64,000 bases of DNA. Source: Buddleja alternifolia (Eukaryota; Streptophyta; Magnoliopsida; Lamiales; Scrophulariaceae). The notes under the pieces were generated by a model. It did no database searches and was not told where the DNA came from. It saw only the letters and a list, made by a program, of their open reading frames with translations. Made by a program: the position numbers and the translations under genes. How positions within the stretch are numbered: the first letter of the stretch is position 1; each line of letters starts with the position of its first letter. Shown here in pieces: positions 48,162-59,774 of this stretch. The stretch is taken from positions 39,740,423-39,804,422 of the forward strand of contig CM033394.1 of the NCBI GenBank assembly GCA_019426215.1, read 5' to 3'.

Positions 48162-49640
48162 TTAAGCGTTTAAGTCGATCATACCTAATTCACTTCTCAA
48201 AGTAAGAAATCGTTGTTCGTTGAGCGCTTTGGTGAAGATATCTGCCAATTGTTTGTCAGTTCCAATAAAATGCATGGAGATATCTTTCTTTTGAACATGG
48301 TCACGAAGAAAATGGTATCTAATGTCAATATGTTTGGTTCTGGAGTGAAGAATAGGGTTTTGAGTCATGGCTAGAGCGCTTTGGTTATCACAATGAATGG
48401 GGGTTGGACCTAGGATTATACCATAATCTCTAAGTTGTTGCCTCATCCATAACACTTGTGCACAACAACTTCCTGCAGCTACATACTCAGCTTTGGCTGT
48501 AGAGGTAGCTATGGATTGTTGTTTCTTACTATGCCATGAAACTAACCTATCACCTTGAAATTGACATGTACCACTAGTACTCTTACGATCTATTTTGCAA
48601 CCTGCAAAATCTGCATCTGAGTAACCAATTAGTTCAAAAGGAGAGTCCCTAGGATACCATAAGCCCACATTTTGTGTGCCTTTTAGGTATTTAAGGATCT
48701 TCTTGGCAGCAATTAAGTGTGACTCTTTAGGATCGGCTTGAAACCGTGCACACATGCATACCGAAAACATAATATCAGGTCTACTAGAAGTAAGATAAAG
48801 AAGTGATCCAATGATACCTCTATAATTAGTGATATCAATCTTCTTCCCACTTTCATCTTTATCTAACTTAAGCGTTTGGCTCATTGGAATTTTTGAATAT
48901 GATGCATTTTCCATACCAAATTTCTTAATCATATCTCTTGTATATTTAGCTTGGTTAATAAATATGCCATTAGGGAGTTGTTTAACTTGTAATCCTAAGA
49001 AGAAAGTTAATTCACCCATCATGCTCATTTCAAATTGTTCTTGCATCATTTTTGAAAATTTCTCACACAGACGCTTATTAGTAGAGCTAAATATAATGTC
49101 ATCAACATAAATTTGGACTAAAAGAATATCTTCATCATTGGCAATCTTAAATAACGTTGTATCAACGCTGCCTTTTGACAAGTCTTTACCAATAAGGAAA
49201 ATAGAGAGAGTGTCATACCATGCTCGGGGTGCTTGCTTAAGCCCATAAAGCGCTTTGTCTAGCTTGTAAACCATACCCTTACCATGGTTGTTGATGAATC
49301 CCAGTGGTTGCTCCACATATACTTCTTCTTGGAGTTTACCATTTAGGAAGGCACTCTTCACGTCCATCTGATATACCGTAAACTTGTTGAACGCTGCATA
49401 CGCTAGAAACATGTGAATTGCTTCAAGATGGGAGACTGGAGCATATGTCTCATCAAAGTCAATACCCTCTTCTTGGCAATATCCTTGAGCTACGAGTCTG
49501 GCCTTGTTTCTTGTTACAATGCCATTCTCATCCATCTTGTTTCTATAAACCCATCTAGTTCCAATAACTCCTTGGTGAGTTGGTCTTGGTACTAGCGTCC
49601 AAACCTTACTACGCTCGAGTTGATTCAACTCTTCTTGCAT
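48162..49640 (-). CDS. Sirevirus-like reverse transcriptase-RNase H, open frame
   Basis: A 492-codon open frame, the best preserved of the window. The RT begins around [11 protein letters not shown], then [45 protein letters not shown] and the catalytic [10 protein letters not shown]. The RNase H follows with [33 protein letters not shown] and LADIFTKAL. The order and spacing are those of Ty1/copia pol. All three RT and four RNase H acidic positions appear present. The frame lacks its integrase-side start because a stop separates it from 49911, so the ATG is only the first methionine of the segment. Confidence 0.93.
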   Translation of the reverse strand: MQEELNQLERSKVWTLVPRPTHQGVIGTRWVYRNKMDENGIVTRNKARLVAQGYCQEEGIDFDETYAPVSHLEAIHMFLAYAAFNKFTVYQMDVKSAFLNGKLQEEVYVEQPLGFINNHGKGMVYKLDKALYGLKQAPRAWYDTLSIFLIGKDLSKGSVDTTLFKIANDEDILLVQIYVDDIIFSSTNKRLCEKFSKMMQEQFEMSMMGELTFFLGLQVKQLPNGIFINQAKYTRDMIKKFGMENASYSKIPMSQTLKLDKDESGKKIDITNYRGIIGSLLYLTSSRPDIMFSVCMCARFQADPKESHLIAAKKILKYLKGTQNVGLWYPRDSPFELIGYSDADFAGCKIDRKSTSGTCQFQGDRLVSWHSKKQQSIATSTAKAEYVAAGSCCAQVLWMRQQLRDYGIILGPTPIHCDNQSALAMTQNPILHSRTKHIDIRYHFLRDHVQKKDISMHFIGTDKQLADIFTKALNEQRFLTLRSELGMIDLNA

Positions 49641-49690
49641 GGCTTCAATCTAACTTGGATCGCTTGGCGCTTCATCCACTTTCTTAGGTT

Positions 49691-51077
49691 TCATTTGACA
49701 TAGAAAGCTTGCGAACATAGCCTCATTGAATGTAGCGGCTCTAGTCCTAACAGGCGCTTCAATATCTCCAATAATCTGCTCAGGTGGATGATCACGCAGC
49801 TATAGTCTATCTGGTTGGAATGGGTTAAGAGGTTGAACAGGCACTTGACGATCAGACGCTTGACTACCTTCTTGCGTAGGCACTTCAAGTTCACCAATCC
49901 TTGTTTGCTCTTAATGATCGCTCTCTTCATGATCATCAGCATTTCTTACATTGTTATCCAGAGTAACCTTACAAGTAATCTTAGGAAGTGGCACTGAGAT
50001 CTTATCATCGTCGTCACTATCATCATCAATTGTAATCTTAGGCGCTTGATGACATAGATCTTCAACTCCTACATCATTCACATTAACCTTACTCGGTTCT
50101 TGGTTAGTATCATCAAAAACAACATGAATAGATTCTTCAACCTTCAATCTGATCTTATTTAAGATGCGAAAATTCTTTCCATTCTTGGCGTAGCCTAGAA
50201 AGATTCCCTCATCCGCTTTAGGATCAAATGTGTTTAGACTTTGGGATCCATTGTTATGAATAAAACATTTAGAACCAAAGACATGAAAGTATGAAACATT
50301 TGGCTTACATCCCTTCCACAGTTCATATGGAGTTTTCCCATGTTGTTTGTTGATCATGCAGCGGTTTTGAGTGTAACAGACAGTATTGATCGCTTCGGCC
50401 CAAAACATAGGAGCAAGCTTGGACTCTGCTAACATTGTCCTAGCAGCTTCCTTGAGCGTTCTGTTCCAGCGCTCAGCAACACCATTCTGTTGGGGAGTTC
50501 TGGGAGCTGAATACTCATGATGTATTCCATTCTCTGCACAAAACTTCTCCACAACCTTGTTAGTAAACTCAGTACCGTGATCGCTTCTTATTCTTGCAAC
50601 TTTAAGATTTTTCAATGTTTGAAGTTGCCGAATAAGCGTTGTTAACTTGTCACATGTCTCATCTTTGGATGAAAGAAATTCTACCCAAGTAAATCAAGAG
50701 AAATCATCTACTATCACCAAAGTATACTTTTTACATCTTACACTGATCATTTGAACAGGTCCAAATAGATCCATGTGAAGTAGTTCAAGTATTCTAGAGG
50801 TAGATAGATGAGGTTTTCTCTTGAAGGATGATTTGACTTGTTTGCCCATTTGACAAGCATCACAAAGGCGATCCTTGTGAAATGATTCTTTTGGTAATCC
50901 CTCTATAAGATTTAGATTTATAAGCTGAGAGACTGTCTTAAAGTTGAGGTGATTCATTTTTCTATGCCATAACCAACCCGTTTTAGATTCATTTTTAGCA
51001 ACAAAACAAGTTGGGTTGTTATCAAGTGTTGAACCCCAATCTACCAAATATACATTGTTTGTTCTTTTACCTTTCAA
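49691..51077 (-). pseudogene. Sirevirus-like integrase
   Basis: The HHCC zinc-binding part (WHRKMNHLNF ... LCDACQMGKQ) is at 51077-50800, then MDLFGPV carries the first Asp. After a frame break near 50690-50615, IRSDHGTEFTN and GVAERWNRTLKEA carry the second Asp and the Glu. An acidic tail (DDDSDDDDK) ends near 49990. At least two stops or frameshifts interrupt it, one at 49911. All catalytic residues are still readable. Confidence 0.85.
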
Positions 51078-51202
51078 TTTAGTAAACTTAGTCTTAGCGT
51101 CATTTATATAGCAACAGTCACTTGAGAATATGACTTCAAAGCCTTTATCACAATTGACTTATGCTTAATAAATTGTGCTTTAGACCCTCAACATAATAAA
51201 CA

Positions 51203-51400
51203 TCACTTATCATGATGTTCCCCCCTATGCACAGTACCTATACCTTTGGTTTTACCTTTGGAGTTGTCACCAAATACAACCTGAGGACCATTGGCAGCTC
51301 GATAGTTGATCAGAAGATCTTTGGAACCAGTCATGTGCCTTGACGATCCACTATCGAAGTACCAAACAGATGTATTGGCTTTAGCTCTAGGTACCTGCAA
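51203..51400 (-). pseudogene. Sirevirus-like aspartic protease
   Basis: VWYFDSGSSRHMTG carries the retroelement protease active site DSG, followed by VVFGDNSKGKTKGIGTV. The segment ends in a stop before the integrase zinc finger, so it is separated by frame breaks on both sides. Confidence 0.8.
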
Positions 51401-51474
51401 TCAAAAGGGAAGTTCTATTTCTGTTTAGGTACCCATTGTTGCTTGGGTCCTTTACCATTAGTAGCATTGTTAGT

Positions 51475-52620
51475 TTAAATTAGAACTTTAGGAACCCATA
51501 TTTGCCTAGTCTTCATTGTAGGAATACTGGCCTTCTTGGGTTTCACATTGTGTTGTGTGTGTTGTTTGGGTGTAAAGTAATATCCTCGAATTATAATAGT
51601 AATCATAATCATAGTCATAGTCATAATCATCATAGTAGCGATAATATGATCTAGACCGTTGTGGATATAGACGCTGGTATTTCCTTGGCGCTGGCTTGGG
51701 TTGCATTTTTTATGCTGGACGCTTAGCGCTTGACTCACAGTGGTTAGGTTTATCCTTAGCCTTTTGACCGTTTGGATGAACCTTTCTTTGTGAATCATTT
51801 GCTTTTGCCTTTCCTTTTCCTGAGTCAGCTTTGGCTTTCTCATTTGGCCTCTTACCATTGTCGCTTGGTTCATTTAGCGTTTGTCTTTGTGAACCTTCTT
51901 TAACAAAGAAAATACCCTTTCCTTTGTTGTTTGCCGTAACATTTGATTTGTTTGGTTGTTTACCGAATTTATTGCATCCTAAACCGGTCTTTTCCCCAAA
52001 TAACCTTGTTACCTTAGTCACATTGTCTAGCTTTCTTGACGCTTTAGACAATGATGAGACGAACTGTTCTGATTTAGCAAGTCTAGCAATCAACTCAGCT
52101 TCTCTCTTGACTATCATATCAAGATCACTTTTCAACTAGATTATTTCACTCTTAAGCGATTGGTTTTTCTCAATGCACTGTTGCTGAACTTGCAATTCTG
52201 CTTTGAGCGTCACTTTATCACTTTTGAGCGATGAAATAATATCAAAGTGATTTTGGTATAATTTGGCTGCAACTTGACAATCATTATAATATTTTTTGAC
52301 TTTGTCAAGTAATTCTTCATAAGAAAGAGGAAGAGATAATTTAGTGTTTACCTCAGGAGACGCTTCATCATCTCTGGCCATGAGACAAATAAGCGTTGAG
52401 TCATCAACTGGCTCATCATCATCACTACTCTCCTCTGAAGACTCCAAATCTTCAGGTGCGGATGCTTGTTCTGATTCCGCTAGCAAACCTTGTTGACGAA
52501 GGTTGCTCCTGAATTGGTTTCTATCCAAGTAATCCTGCCTTGAAGGCTTAGTTACTTTGGATAAGGACAATTTACCTGGTAGTGCCCTGGTTTCCTGCAA
52601 TTATAACACAAATTAGTTTT
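51475..52620 (-). pseudogene. Sirevirus-like gag C-terminus with zinc knuckle and linker
   Basis: A CX2CX4HX4C zinc knuckle (CYNCRKPGHYQVNC) lies at about 52608-52567. A frameshift leads into 52600-52136, an acidic stretch (SSEESSDDDEP) followed by a predicted coiled coil (LLDKVKKYYNDCQVAAKLYQ onward). A basic region follows (52135-51710), and then a Tyr/Asp-repeat stretch whose DNA is a TATGATTATGA-type repeat (51590-51640). Together these form the nucleocapsid and linker of a long Sirevirus gag. Confidence 0.75.
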
Positions 52621-52881
52621 TATCTTTTGTTCATTTGTTAATCATGCATTGTGTAGTTTTGAGACCACTGGTGCTGAGACATTTTGAGCAGACACTTCAT
52701 ACTGAACATGCGCTTGGGATGTAGGAACAGAATACTGAGGCGCTTGAAACTGTTGATGTATTGGAGCAGGCGCTTGATATGAACTGTGTCCTTGATGCTT
52801 AGGACTACTTCCTTTCTTTTCTTATCTCAAGAACTTTCTGAATCTATTTAGAAGTGCTAGTTCCTCATCCTCACTGATATC

Positions 52882-53628
52882 TTAACCTTTTCCCTTATTA
52901 CCCGATTTACCCTTGATTGATGCTACGAGCGCTCCAGATTCAATTACCGGACTACTCACAACGTCACTAGCTGAGTTTAACTCAAACTCAAATGCCTTGA
53001 GTTCTGAAAAGGCGTCTTCTGGACTTAAAAGATCCAACATATTTGATTCTCTCATAGCTGTTGTTTTCATCAAGAATCTACTAGGTAGACTTCTAAAGAT
53101 CTTAACCACCATTTCTCGGTTTTGTAAATCCATTCCCAATGATGTAAGTTCCGTAACAAGAGCTGTGAATCTTATGTCCAATTGCTCTAAAGTCTCATTG
53201 GATAACATCTTAAAGCTGTTAAACCTTTCCTTGGCAATGGAAAGCTTGTTCTCTTTAATCTGAGCTGAACCACCACAGATTATAGCCAACTTATCCCAGA
53301 TTTCTTTAGTGGTATTACATGATTTAACTTTGTCGAATAAATTGTCGTTGTCACCAATAGCTGTATACAAAGCATTTCGACCAACATTGTCCAGATTTGC
53401 TCTTCGACGCTCATCAGTGGACCATTCTTGTTTAGGCTTCTCAACATAGCCATCTGGAGTTTCTTTTGTGGCTCCAGGCGCTCTGGTAATAACCTTCAGA
53501 ATTTGTATTGGTCCATCTGAAATAATATCACACATTTCATCATCACATGAACAAAGATATGTAAAAGCTTTGACCTTCCATGAGTCATAGTTTGACTCGG
53601 TCAACTTAGGAACTTTAGAAAATGCCAT
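52882..53628 (-). CDS. Sirevirus-like gag (capsid part)
   Basis: I choose the start at 53628 (MAFSKVPKL) over the upstream 53676 methionine because FSKVPKLTESNYDSWKVKA is the usual gag N-terminus. UBN2 features follow: TTKEIWDKLAIICGGSAQIK, then SIAKERFNSFKM, and then IFRSLPSRF. It ends in a stop at 52882-52884. The same frame continues as DISEDEELALLNRF, so the stop looks like a point mutation in a longer gag. The gene begins about 90 nt after the primer binding site. Confidence 0.88.
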   Translation of the reverse strand: MAFSKVPKLTESNYDSWKVKAFTYLCSCDDEMCDIISDGPIQILKVITRAPGATKETPDGYVEKPKQEWSTDERRRANLDNVGRNALYTAIGDNDNLFDKVKSCNTTKEIWDKLAIICGGSAQIKENKLSIAKERFNSFKMLSNETLEQLDIRFTALVTELTSLGMDLQNREMVVKIFRSLPSRFLMKTTAMRESNMLDLLSPEDAFSELKAFEFELNSASDVVSSPVIESGALVASIKGKSGNKGKG

Positions 53629-53715
53629 GAAAGACAAATTAAAAGCAACTAAATTTTGAAAAAGGGATCTAAACAAGCTGTTACGCTTGGAAATTTTAAA
53701 ATTTCAACTTTAACC

Positions 53716-53727
53716 GCTCTGATACCA
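53716..53727 (-). other. Primer binding site
   Basis: TGGTATCAGAGC on the minus strand is the standard complement of initiator tRNA-Met 3' end, two bases inside the LTR end at 53730. Confidence 0.93.
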
Positions 53728-53729
53728 CT

Positions 53730-53791
53730 TGTTGGTCCCAAGTGGCATACGAAAGGGTCTAGAAGGGGGGGGGGGGGTTGAATAGACCCTG
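53730..53791 (-). repeat. Truncated 5' LTR end
   Basis: Only the last 62 bp of the LTR (…GGGACCAACA) is present, with a G13 run. Beyond TTGAATAGACC the sequence no longer matches the full LTR at 41144-42711. A TGCAG followed by T18 marks the break. Confidence 0.85.
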
Positions 53792-55887
53792 CAGTTTTTT
53801 TTTTTTTTTTTAAAGCATCAATTCCGTTTGCTTCTTGAAGATAACTAGAGGGAACACATCTTGCTAAAATACTTTAAAATTTAAAACCAGAAATGAGCAA
53901 CAATGCTAATGAAAACAAAATTACAGCCACACAAGGCCTTAGAAGATAGGTTGACCTCAAATCTTGTTGAAGGCAACGATATCGCAACTTTGAACGTATT
54001 CATTAATGGGCTCGACTGTGAGACGCTCCTCGATCAGATCATCAACTGACACGAGATCATCGACTATGGTCAACATGATCTGCAGCATCTTAATTCCATA
54101 ACCAACACATAATTTCCCCCAATTTCTATCTTCCTAATTGCAAAAAATTAAATACCGATTAAGATCATGGAAACAGAAGAAAATATGGAAGAGAGGCTTG
54201 GTTGACCTTTACATGTGGGATAGGCGCAGCCGGCTATCAATCGGAAGAAATTAAAAATTTGGCAGAGAAAAGAACGTGAAAACTTTGCTGGAGAAATCAA
54301 CCCATCCCCTTTTGTATTTTATTTTGGCAGCAAACTATGTTTTCTTTCTTCTTCATTTTTTTTTATCAAAAATTATGGTAACTCGAGGTGGGGAGGGCTG
54401 AGGAAGGGGGTAACTCGAGGCACGGCGTCAGCAACCGAGGCGGAGGTTGAGTTTTTGGGGAATAAATGGAAATTAGGAATTTTGGGGAAGAAAGACATAT
54501 CTAATGTCGTGACTTGAGAGATTTTGGGGAAAATGTACCTTAGAAAATGACGACATACGACGGGAGCTGGAGGTTAATGACGACGTACGACTGGGCGGAG
54601 GTGACGGAGTACGGCTGACCTGGGCGGAGCTTGGACAGCAGAAGAGACGGATCTGGTCGAAGCTTGGGTAGAGTTGGGTTGTAGATTTTTTGTGAAATTT
54701 GCCAAGTCCCAAATAATATATCCCTCTTTTGTCTTGACTCTTGGATAATTTTATATAAAAATATTTTGAGCTTTCGTAGTACTAACAGACGCGTTAGTGT
54801 GGTGGTAATGAGCTTTGAGCTTAAGTGGGTGGTCTTTGGTTCGATGTTTTTAAGCATCAACATTTTAGTTTTGTTTTAAATATTAGTCATTGTTAATTCA
54901 ATCTAATTAAAATAAATATGAATGAAATTTTTTAACTTGAATTACTTCTTGTCTTTAGTTTCTATTCATAATTAAGTTAAAAGAAAATTTATATTCCATC
55001 TTCGATTGGAGATGAAAATTAAATTAATTTATATTTTCGTCTATAAACTAATTTGCTTTGCAATATATATCATCCAAACCAAAAAATAAATATTAATCCA
55101 ATTAACAATGTTAAGTATCTTTTAATATATCTAAAGTTCCAAAAATTGTTTATCTATCATTCATTTAGGGTTTAGAGTTTTGAGTTTAGGGTTTAAGGCC
55201 TAGGTAGCCATTTATGAATAATATTACTTCTAATCATATAATATACTTGTTATTTGATATATATGAATCTCTAACATGAATAATTCTAACCCAACATTAC
55301 TTTAATCCTAATCTAAAATGGATAATTAGCTATAACAATGAAACTTAATCTAATGATCAATGTTAATATGATTGATATTAGATAACAAATTCACAATTTT
55401 CATGTAAGTGTAATTAATACTAACTAGAAATAAGGCTGAAATACAAATCAAGCTATTTGATAATTGAACTCAACTCGATTAACAATCAAATCAAACTCAA
55501 ACACAAATTTTGTCGCTCGATAATGGTTCAAATAAATAAGCTTGAACAACAACTTGTTCGGCTCGACTCGACTTGACTCATTTACATCTATATAAATACC
55601 GTATCATAATTTTTTTGTAATTGTAGCTTCAATAATATAACAAATATATTGTGATTACTTATTGGCTACTAATTTACTAATAAATTATTATATATTCTTA
55701 AGTTCAAATTATGTTATTTATGAATAGACATTTAGTGTATATGCAATTATTGAACACAAAAAGATTTTTCAAGTTTGGTATGATAAGATAACGAACCGAG
55801 CTCAAACGAGCTTTTAGTGAACGATCTCGAGTAGTTTGATTAGTTTTTTTAATCATATATATACCAAGAAGTAAATGAACGATTAGG
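53792..55887. other. Giant CACTA interior, right part
   Basis: It holds no intact gene. A minus-strand 43-codon frame at about 54091-53957 begins after a TTAAG (MLQIMLTIVDDLVSVDDLIE) with coding-like composition and may be another captured exon, which I cannot identify. A tRNA-like SINE head (GTGGTGGTAATGAGC ... GGTTCGATG) lies at 54790-54855. A short degenerate telomere-like tract (TTTAGGGTTTAGAGTTTTGA) lies at about 55166-55195. The rest is AT-rich. Confidence 0.4.
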
Positions 55888-56259
55888 CAAACTGTTAGAT
55901 ATATTATTTATTATCTCTTGTGTAAATCTTTTTGTATATTTCTTTACTTAATTCTAGTATAGGGTTTACTTGTATTCTAAGACTTTTGTACTTTATATAT
56001 ATGTCTCTAATCAATACAAGGTTCCCTACGGGGTTTATACATCTCTAACATGGTATCAGCCTTTTAGGATTTCTCTCATAATCCTCTCGATCCTGCTCCC
56101 TCGGTCGTCCGCCTCCCTCCTTCTCCGACGCCGGCAGCCCCGCGGTGCACCAATCTTTCACTATCAACGGCCTTCTTTCGCCGTCCGATTTTCTCCTTCA
56201 CGGTAAGTTTCTCGCCTTAATTCTTCTACTTTCTCTCTTCTTCTTTATCTGTTATCATT

Positions 56260-57014
56260 ATGGCTGAAAATCCTACTCCTCCCAACCCTACCACGCCCAC
56301 TTCACATACATCTCATCCCGCATATGCCGTTAATACAGTTTATCATCTTTTCAATTTCAAATTATGTGAAGAAGATCCTCACTTTAAACTATGGAAAATA
56401 ATTTTTTTCTGACATATTTCGTAGTTATCGAGTTCTTGGTCATATTAACGGTTCTTCTCTCCCAAAATCTGATGATGATGAGGATTGGCACTCTCTCGAT
56501 TCCAAAATCAAAACTTGGATTTATAATTCTGTTGATGCCAATCTTCTTGATAGTGTTAGTTCTGATGGTTATACTGCAAAACAAATTTGGGATAACCTTA
56601 ATTCTTTTTTTTACCAATAATAAGCCCTCTCGCTGTTTACATCTTCAAGAAAAATTCCGTAATTTCAAAAAGGACAATTTATCTATTTCTGACTTTTGTC
56701 GCGACATGAAACGCATAGCTGATAATCTAAAATATGTCGACAATCCTATTTCTGATCAAGAACTCATTTTACAAATATTGAATAATCTTCCCGACTCTTA
56801 TAATAGTATCATTGATGTTATCACCAATAAAACTCACCTTCTTAATCTCCTTCCCACTACTACTCTATCCTTTCGCACCCCTTTCGAAATTCTTTATAAC
56901 ACTTTTCCTACCTACTCCCACCTTCGGGTGTATTTGGGTGTCTATGCTATCCCAACTTATCCGCCACGACTCCTCACAAACTCGCCCCTGGCTCCTCTGC
57001 ATGCATCTTTTTAG
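56260..57014 (+). pseudogene. Copia gag fused by deletion to the integrase end
   Basis: The gag begins MAENPTPPNPTT at 56260, shifts frame near 56395, and carries the UBN2 signature NKPSRCLHLQEKFRNFKK and LQILNNLPDSYNSI up to about 56840. It then jumps directly to TPFEILYNTFPTYSHLRV, the C-terminal part of integrase. About 1.5 kb of gag, protease and integrase catalytic core is missing. The junction near 56855 lies in a CTTCCCACTACTACTCTATC context. Confidence 0.85.
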
Positions 57015-57306
57015 GGTACCCTTCCAATCACCGTGGCTATCGTTGTCTCGATCTCTCGTCCAATAAAATTATTTTATCGCGTCACGTCATTTTTGATGAG
57101 TCTATCTTTCCTTACTCCTCCTTTCATCTTTCTACTCCTCCCGCCACATGCTATGATTACTCTTTTCTTTCCCCCGACGACGTCGATCCTCCTCCCTCTA
57201 TTCAGCATTCCATTCTTCAAGGTTCCCAAGACGCTCCTCCACAACGCCTTTACCCGCTGGTTCTCCACCCCCGTCTCCACCTCCACCCGTCGCTACTCAC
57301 CACCCT

Positions 57307-58835
57307 ATGGTGACCCGATCTAAGTCCGGTGCTTTTCATCCCCGTCACGTCTTTAACCTCTTGGTCTCTTCCCCTATCTCCCCTATACCTCGTTCTTATA
57401 CTCAAGCCCTCCAATCTTCCTCTTGGAAAGATGTCATGGATGCTGAACTCTCAGCTTTGCACTCCAATGGTACTTGGGACCTCGTACCTTGTCCCCCTAA
57501 TGCTAATGTCGTTGGCTATAAATGGATTTTTCGTTATAAATTTCGATCTGATGGTACTCTTGAGCGCTATAAAGCTCGATTTGTTGCTCAAGGTTTCTCA
57601 CAACAGCCGGGTCTCAACTATGATGAAACTTTTAGTCCCGTTGTCAAACCAGCCACTATACGCACTGTTCTCAGCCTTGCTTTATCTCGTTCTAGGCCTA
57701 TTCACCAGTTAGATGTCAAAAATGCATTTCTCCATGGCAACCTCTCTGAGATCGTTTTTATGAAACAACCACCTGGTTACTCTGATTCTTCTCGTCCTCA
57801 CCACGTCTGTCGTATCAATAAAGCCCTCTATGGCCTCAAGCAAGCTCCTCGTGCTTGGTATCATCATTTCGCCTCTTATATTTCTTCTTTAGGCTTCGTC
57901 AGTAGCAAAGTTGACACCTCTCTCTTCATTCTTCGGCGCTCTTCTCATACCGCCTATCTTCTTCTCTATGTCGACGACATCATTTTAACTGCTTCCTCTA
58001 CTTCTCTTCTCTCCTCTATCACTCGTCTTCTTTAGACTGAGTTCACCATGACTGACCTTGGTTCTCTTCACTATTTTCTTGGTATTTCTGTTTCTCGCTC
58101 CTCATCCGGTCTCTATCTTTCTCAAGAAAAATTTGCTTGTGAAATTCTTGATCGTGCTACCATGTCTTCCTGCAATCCTTGTGCTACTCCTGTCAACACT
58201 AAATCAAAACTCTCCTCTTCTGGTCCTGCTGTTCCCGATCCCACGCTCTATCGTAGCCTCGCTGGTGCTTTACAATATCTTACCATCACCCGTCCAGATA
58301 TTTCTTACACTGTCTTCACCTTCGTCCCTCCTCTTCTTACAGGCTCATTGCCTACTCTGATGCCGATTGGGCTAGTTGCCCTGTCAGTCGTCGTTCTACT
58401 TCTGGATATTGTGTCTTTCTAGGTGATAATCTTATTTCTTGGTCTTCTAAGCGTCAACACGTTTTTTCTCGCTCTAGTGCTGAAGCAGAATATCGTGGTG
58501 TCGCCAATGCTGTTGCCGAAACTTCTTGGCTAAGAAATCTTTTATTTGAATTACATTGTCCGGTTCCTCGAGCCACCATCGTTTATTGTGACAATATTAG
58601 TTCTATTTTTATGTCTTCTAATCCTGTACAACACCAACGTACCAAACATATTGAAATTGATATTCATTTTGTACGTGAACGAGTTACCTTAGGTGAAGTT
58701 CGTGTTCTACACGTCCCGGCGTCTCATCAATTTGCCGACATTTTCACCAAAGGCCTCCCGTCTGCCCTTTTTCTTGATTTTCGATCCAGTCTCAGCATAC
58801 ATCCACCTCCTGCTTCGACTGCGGAGGAGTGTTAG
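57307..58835 (+). pseudogene. Copia RT-RNase H with stops and a deletion
   Basis: RT motifs are [57 protein letters not shown] and LLLYVDDIIL. A TAG at 58033-58035 cuts the frame just after the catalytic YVDD. Downstream, ITRPDISYTV is followed by a deletion that removes the RT-RNase H connection. RNase H resumes in another frame with AYSDADWASCPVSRRSTSGY, HVFSRSSAEAEYRG, VYCDNISSI and FADIFTKGLPS, ending at 58835 in the 3' LTR. Confidence 0.88.
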
Positions 58836-58992
58836 ATATATTATTTATTATCTCTTGTGTATATCTTTTTGTATATTTCTTTCCTTAATTCTAGTATAGG
58901 GTTTACTTGTATTCTAAGACTCTTGTACTTTATATATATGTCTCTAATCAATACAAGGTTCCCTACGGGGTTTATACATCTCTAACACAAAC

Positions 58993-59234
58993 AATGTTGT
59001 TCCTGTAATATAAAAAAAACATAATAAACACAAATAACGTCATTTATTAGAAATGCTTCAAAATTGATATTTATTGTAACAAATTAAATTCTCACAAAGT
59101 TTACATCGTGGAGGGAATACTAAAACCAAAAATGAAAAATTGAAATGATTGGGAGGAAAAAAAAACGAAAAATGAAAAAAATTGAAATGATTGGGAGGGG
59201 GAAAAAAATAGCTTGGTGAGAAATAATGATTCGT
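58993..59234. other. CACTA interior between the Copia and the right end
   Basis: Short AT-rich stretch with a local duplication of GAAAAATTGAAATGATTGGG. No gene. Confidence 0.4.
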
Positions 59235-59596
59235 TTTTGTGTGGGGAATTCATTTTTCCTCGCAATAAATCACATTATTGCGACGACAAAGTATTCCTCA
59301 CATTAGTTAAGATTTAATGTGAGGAAAAATGAGTGCGTCACATTAGCGGACATATAATGCGAGGAATTCTGTTGTGTGTATAAGTCAACACTTATTGCGA
59401 GGAATTTTGGTATCTATTGCGATAAGCAATTAACGTCCTCACATTAGATGGACTCTGTTGCGAGGAAAGTCAATTTCATCACATGTGATATGTAATGTGA
59501 GGAAACAAAATTTTGTCACATTAACGCATTTCATGTGACGAAATTTAATTCCTCACAAAAGTTTTGTCACATTAGAAAACGTTTTTTTTGGTGTCG

Positions 59597-59774
59597 CCAG
59601 AGGAGATAATTTTTTGGATTGAGTTTGATAGAAAGGTAGTGGTGAATTTGGGTAAGGGGATTGGACGGGTTGGTGCTCGCCGGTTGAGAAGAGGGCAGCG
59701 GCTGTTTGATCGGAAGAGAGGGTGGCAGTGGCGCTAGTGGCTGTGGCCGAAGGAGATGCTGGCTGTTGTACCAT
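59597..59774 (-). pseudogene. Copia gag N-terminal part, displaced 22 kb
   Basis: On the minus strand an ATG overlaps the last LTR base. A serine/proline-rich leader follows, then IKLNPKNYLLWR, the conserved start of Copia gag. The reading frame shifts once between the ATG and IKLNP. The codons after WR resume at 37694 as TQILPLNEG once the CACTA element and one TSD copy are discounted. Confidence 0.8.

Larger units (their letters stand above)
41144..53791 (-). mobile_element. Sirevirus-like Copia retrotransposon, rearranged LTR
   Basis: Internal genes run on the minus strand from the primer binding site (53716-53727, TGGTATCAGAGC, initiator tRNA-Met complement) through gag, zinc knuckle, protease, integrase, RT and RNase H (48162) into a further 4.1 kb of coding sequence (47306-43161). 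Extra coding sequence after pol is the mark of Sireviruses (SIRE1/Maximus lineage). At the right only 62 bp of the 5' LTR remains. At the left a full LTR lies in the wrong (plus) orientation beside an inverted partial LTR. CpG-containing AGCG/GACGCTT words are unusually frequent throughout. Confidence 0.85.
55893..58987 (+). mobile_element. Internally deleted Copia element with 158-bp LTRs
   Basis: Both LTRs are 158 bp (55893-56050, 58830-58987), start TGTTAGATAT, end CTCTAACA and differ at about three positions, so insertion is fairly recent. The 5-bp TSD CAAAC is at 55888-55892 and 58988-58992. The primer binding site TGGTATCAG follows at 56051 and a purine tract GCGGAGGAG precedes the 3' LTR. 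The interior (2.8 kb) lacks protease and most of integrase, so it is non-autonomous. It is inserted in the giant CACTA. Confidence 0.95.
37698..59593. mobile_element. Giant CACTA element with nested retrotransposons
   Basis: The left end CACTACAAAAAATATC faces a right end TTTTTTTTGGTG that lacks two bases of the expected GTAGTG. Flanking triplets TTG (37695-37697) and TCG (59594-59596) fit a 3-bp TSD with one transition. Removing the element restores the Copia gag frame (WR|TQILPL). Sub-terminal repeats TTATTGCGAGGA and TAATGTGAGGAA occupy 37698-38300 and 59235-59593. It spans 21.9 kb, of which about 12.6 kb is a Sirevirus-like insert and 3.1 kb another Copia. No CACTA transposase was found. 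Gene fragments at 38915-39903 make it a Pack-CACTA type. Confidence 0.85.

Noticed and set aside
54473..54863. Overlapping minus-strand open frames
   Set aside because: Serine/proline- and threonine-rich translations without domain, in three overlapping frames of non-coding CACTA interior.
55166..55195. Interstitial telomere array
   Set aside because: Only two TTTAGGG units with degenerate neighbours; too short to support more than chance.
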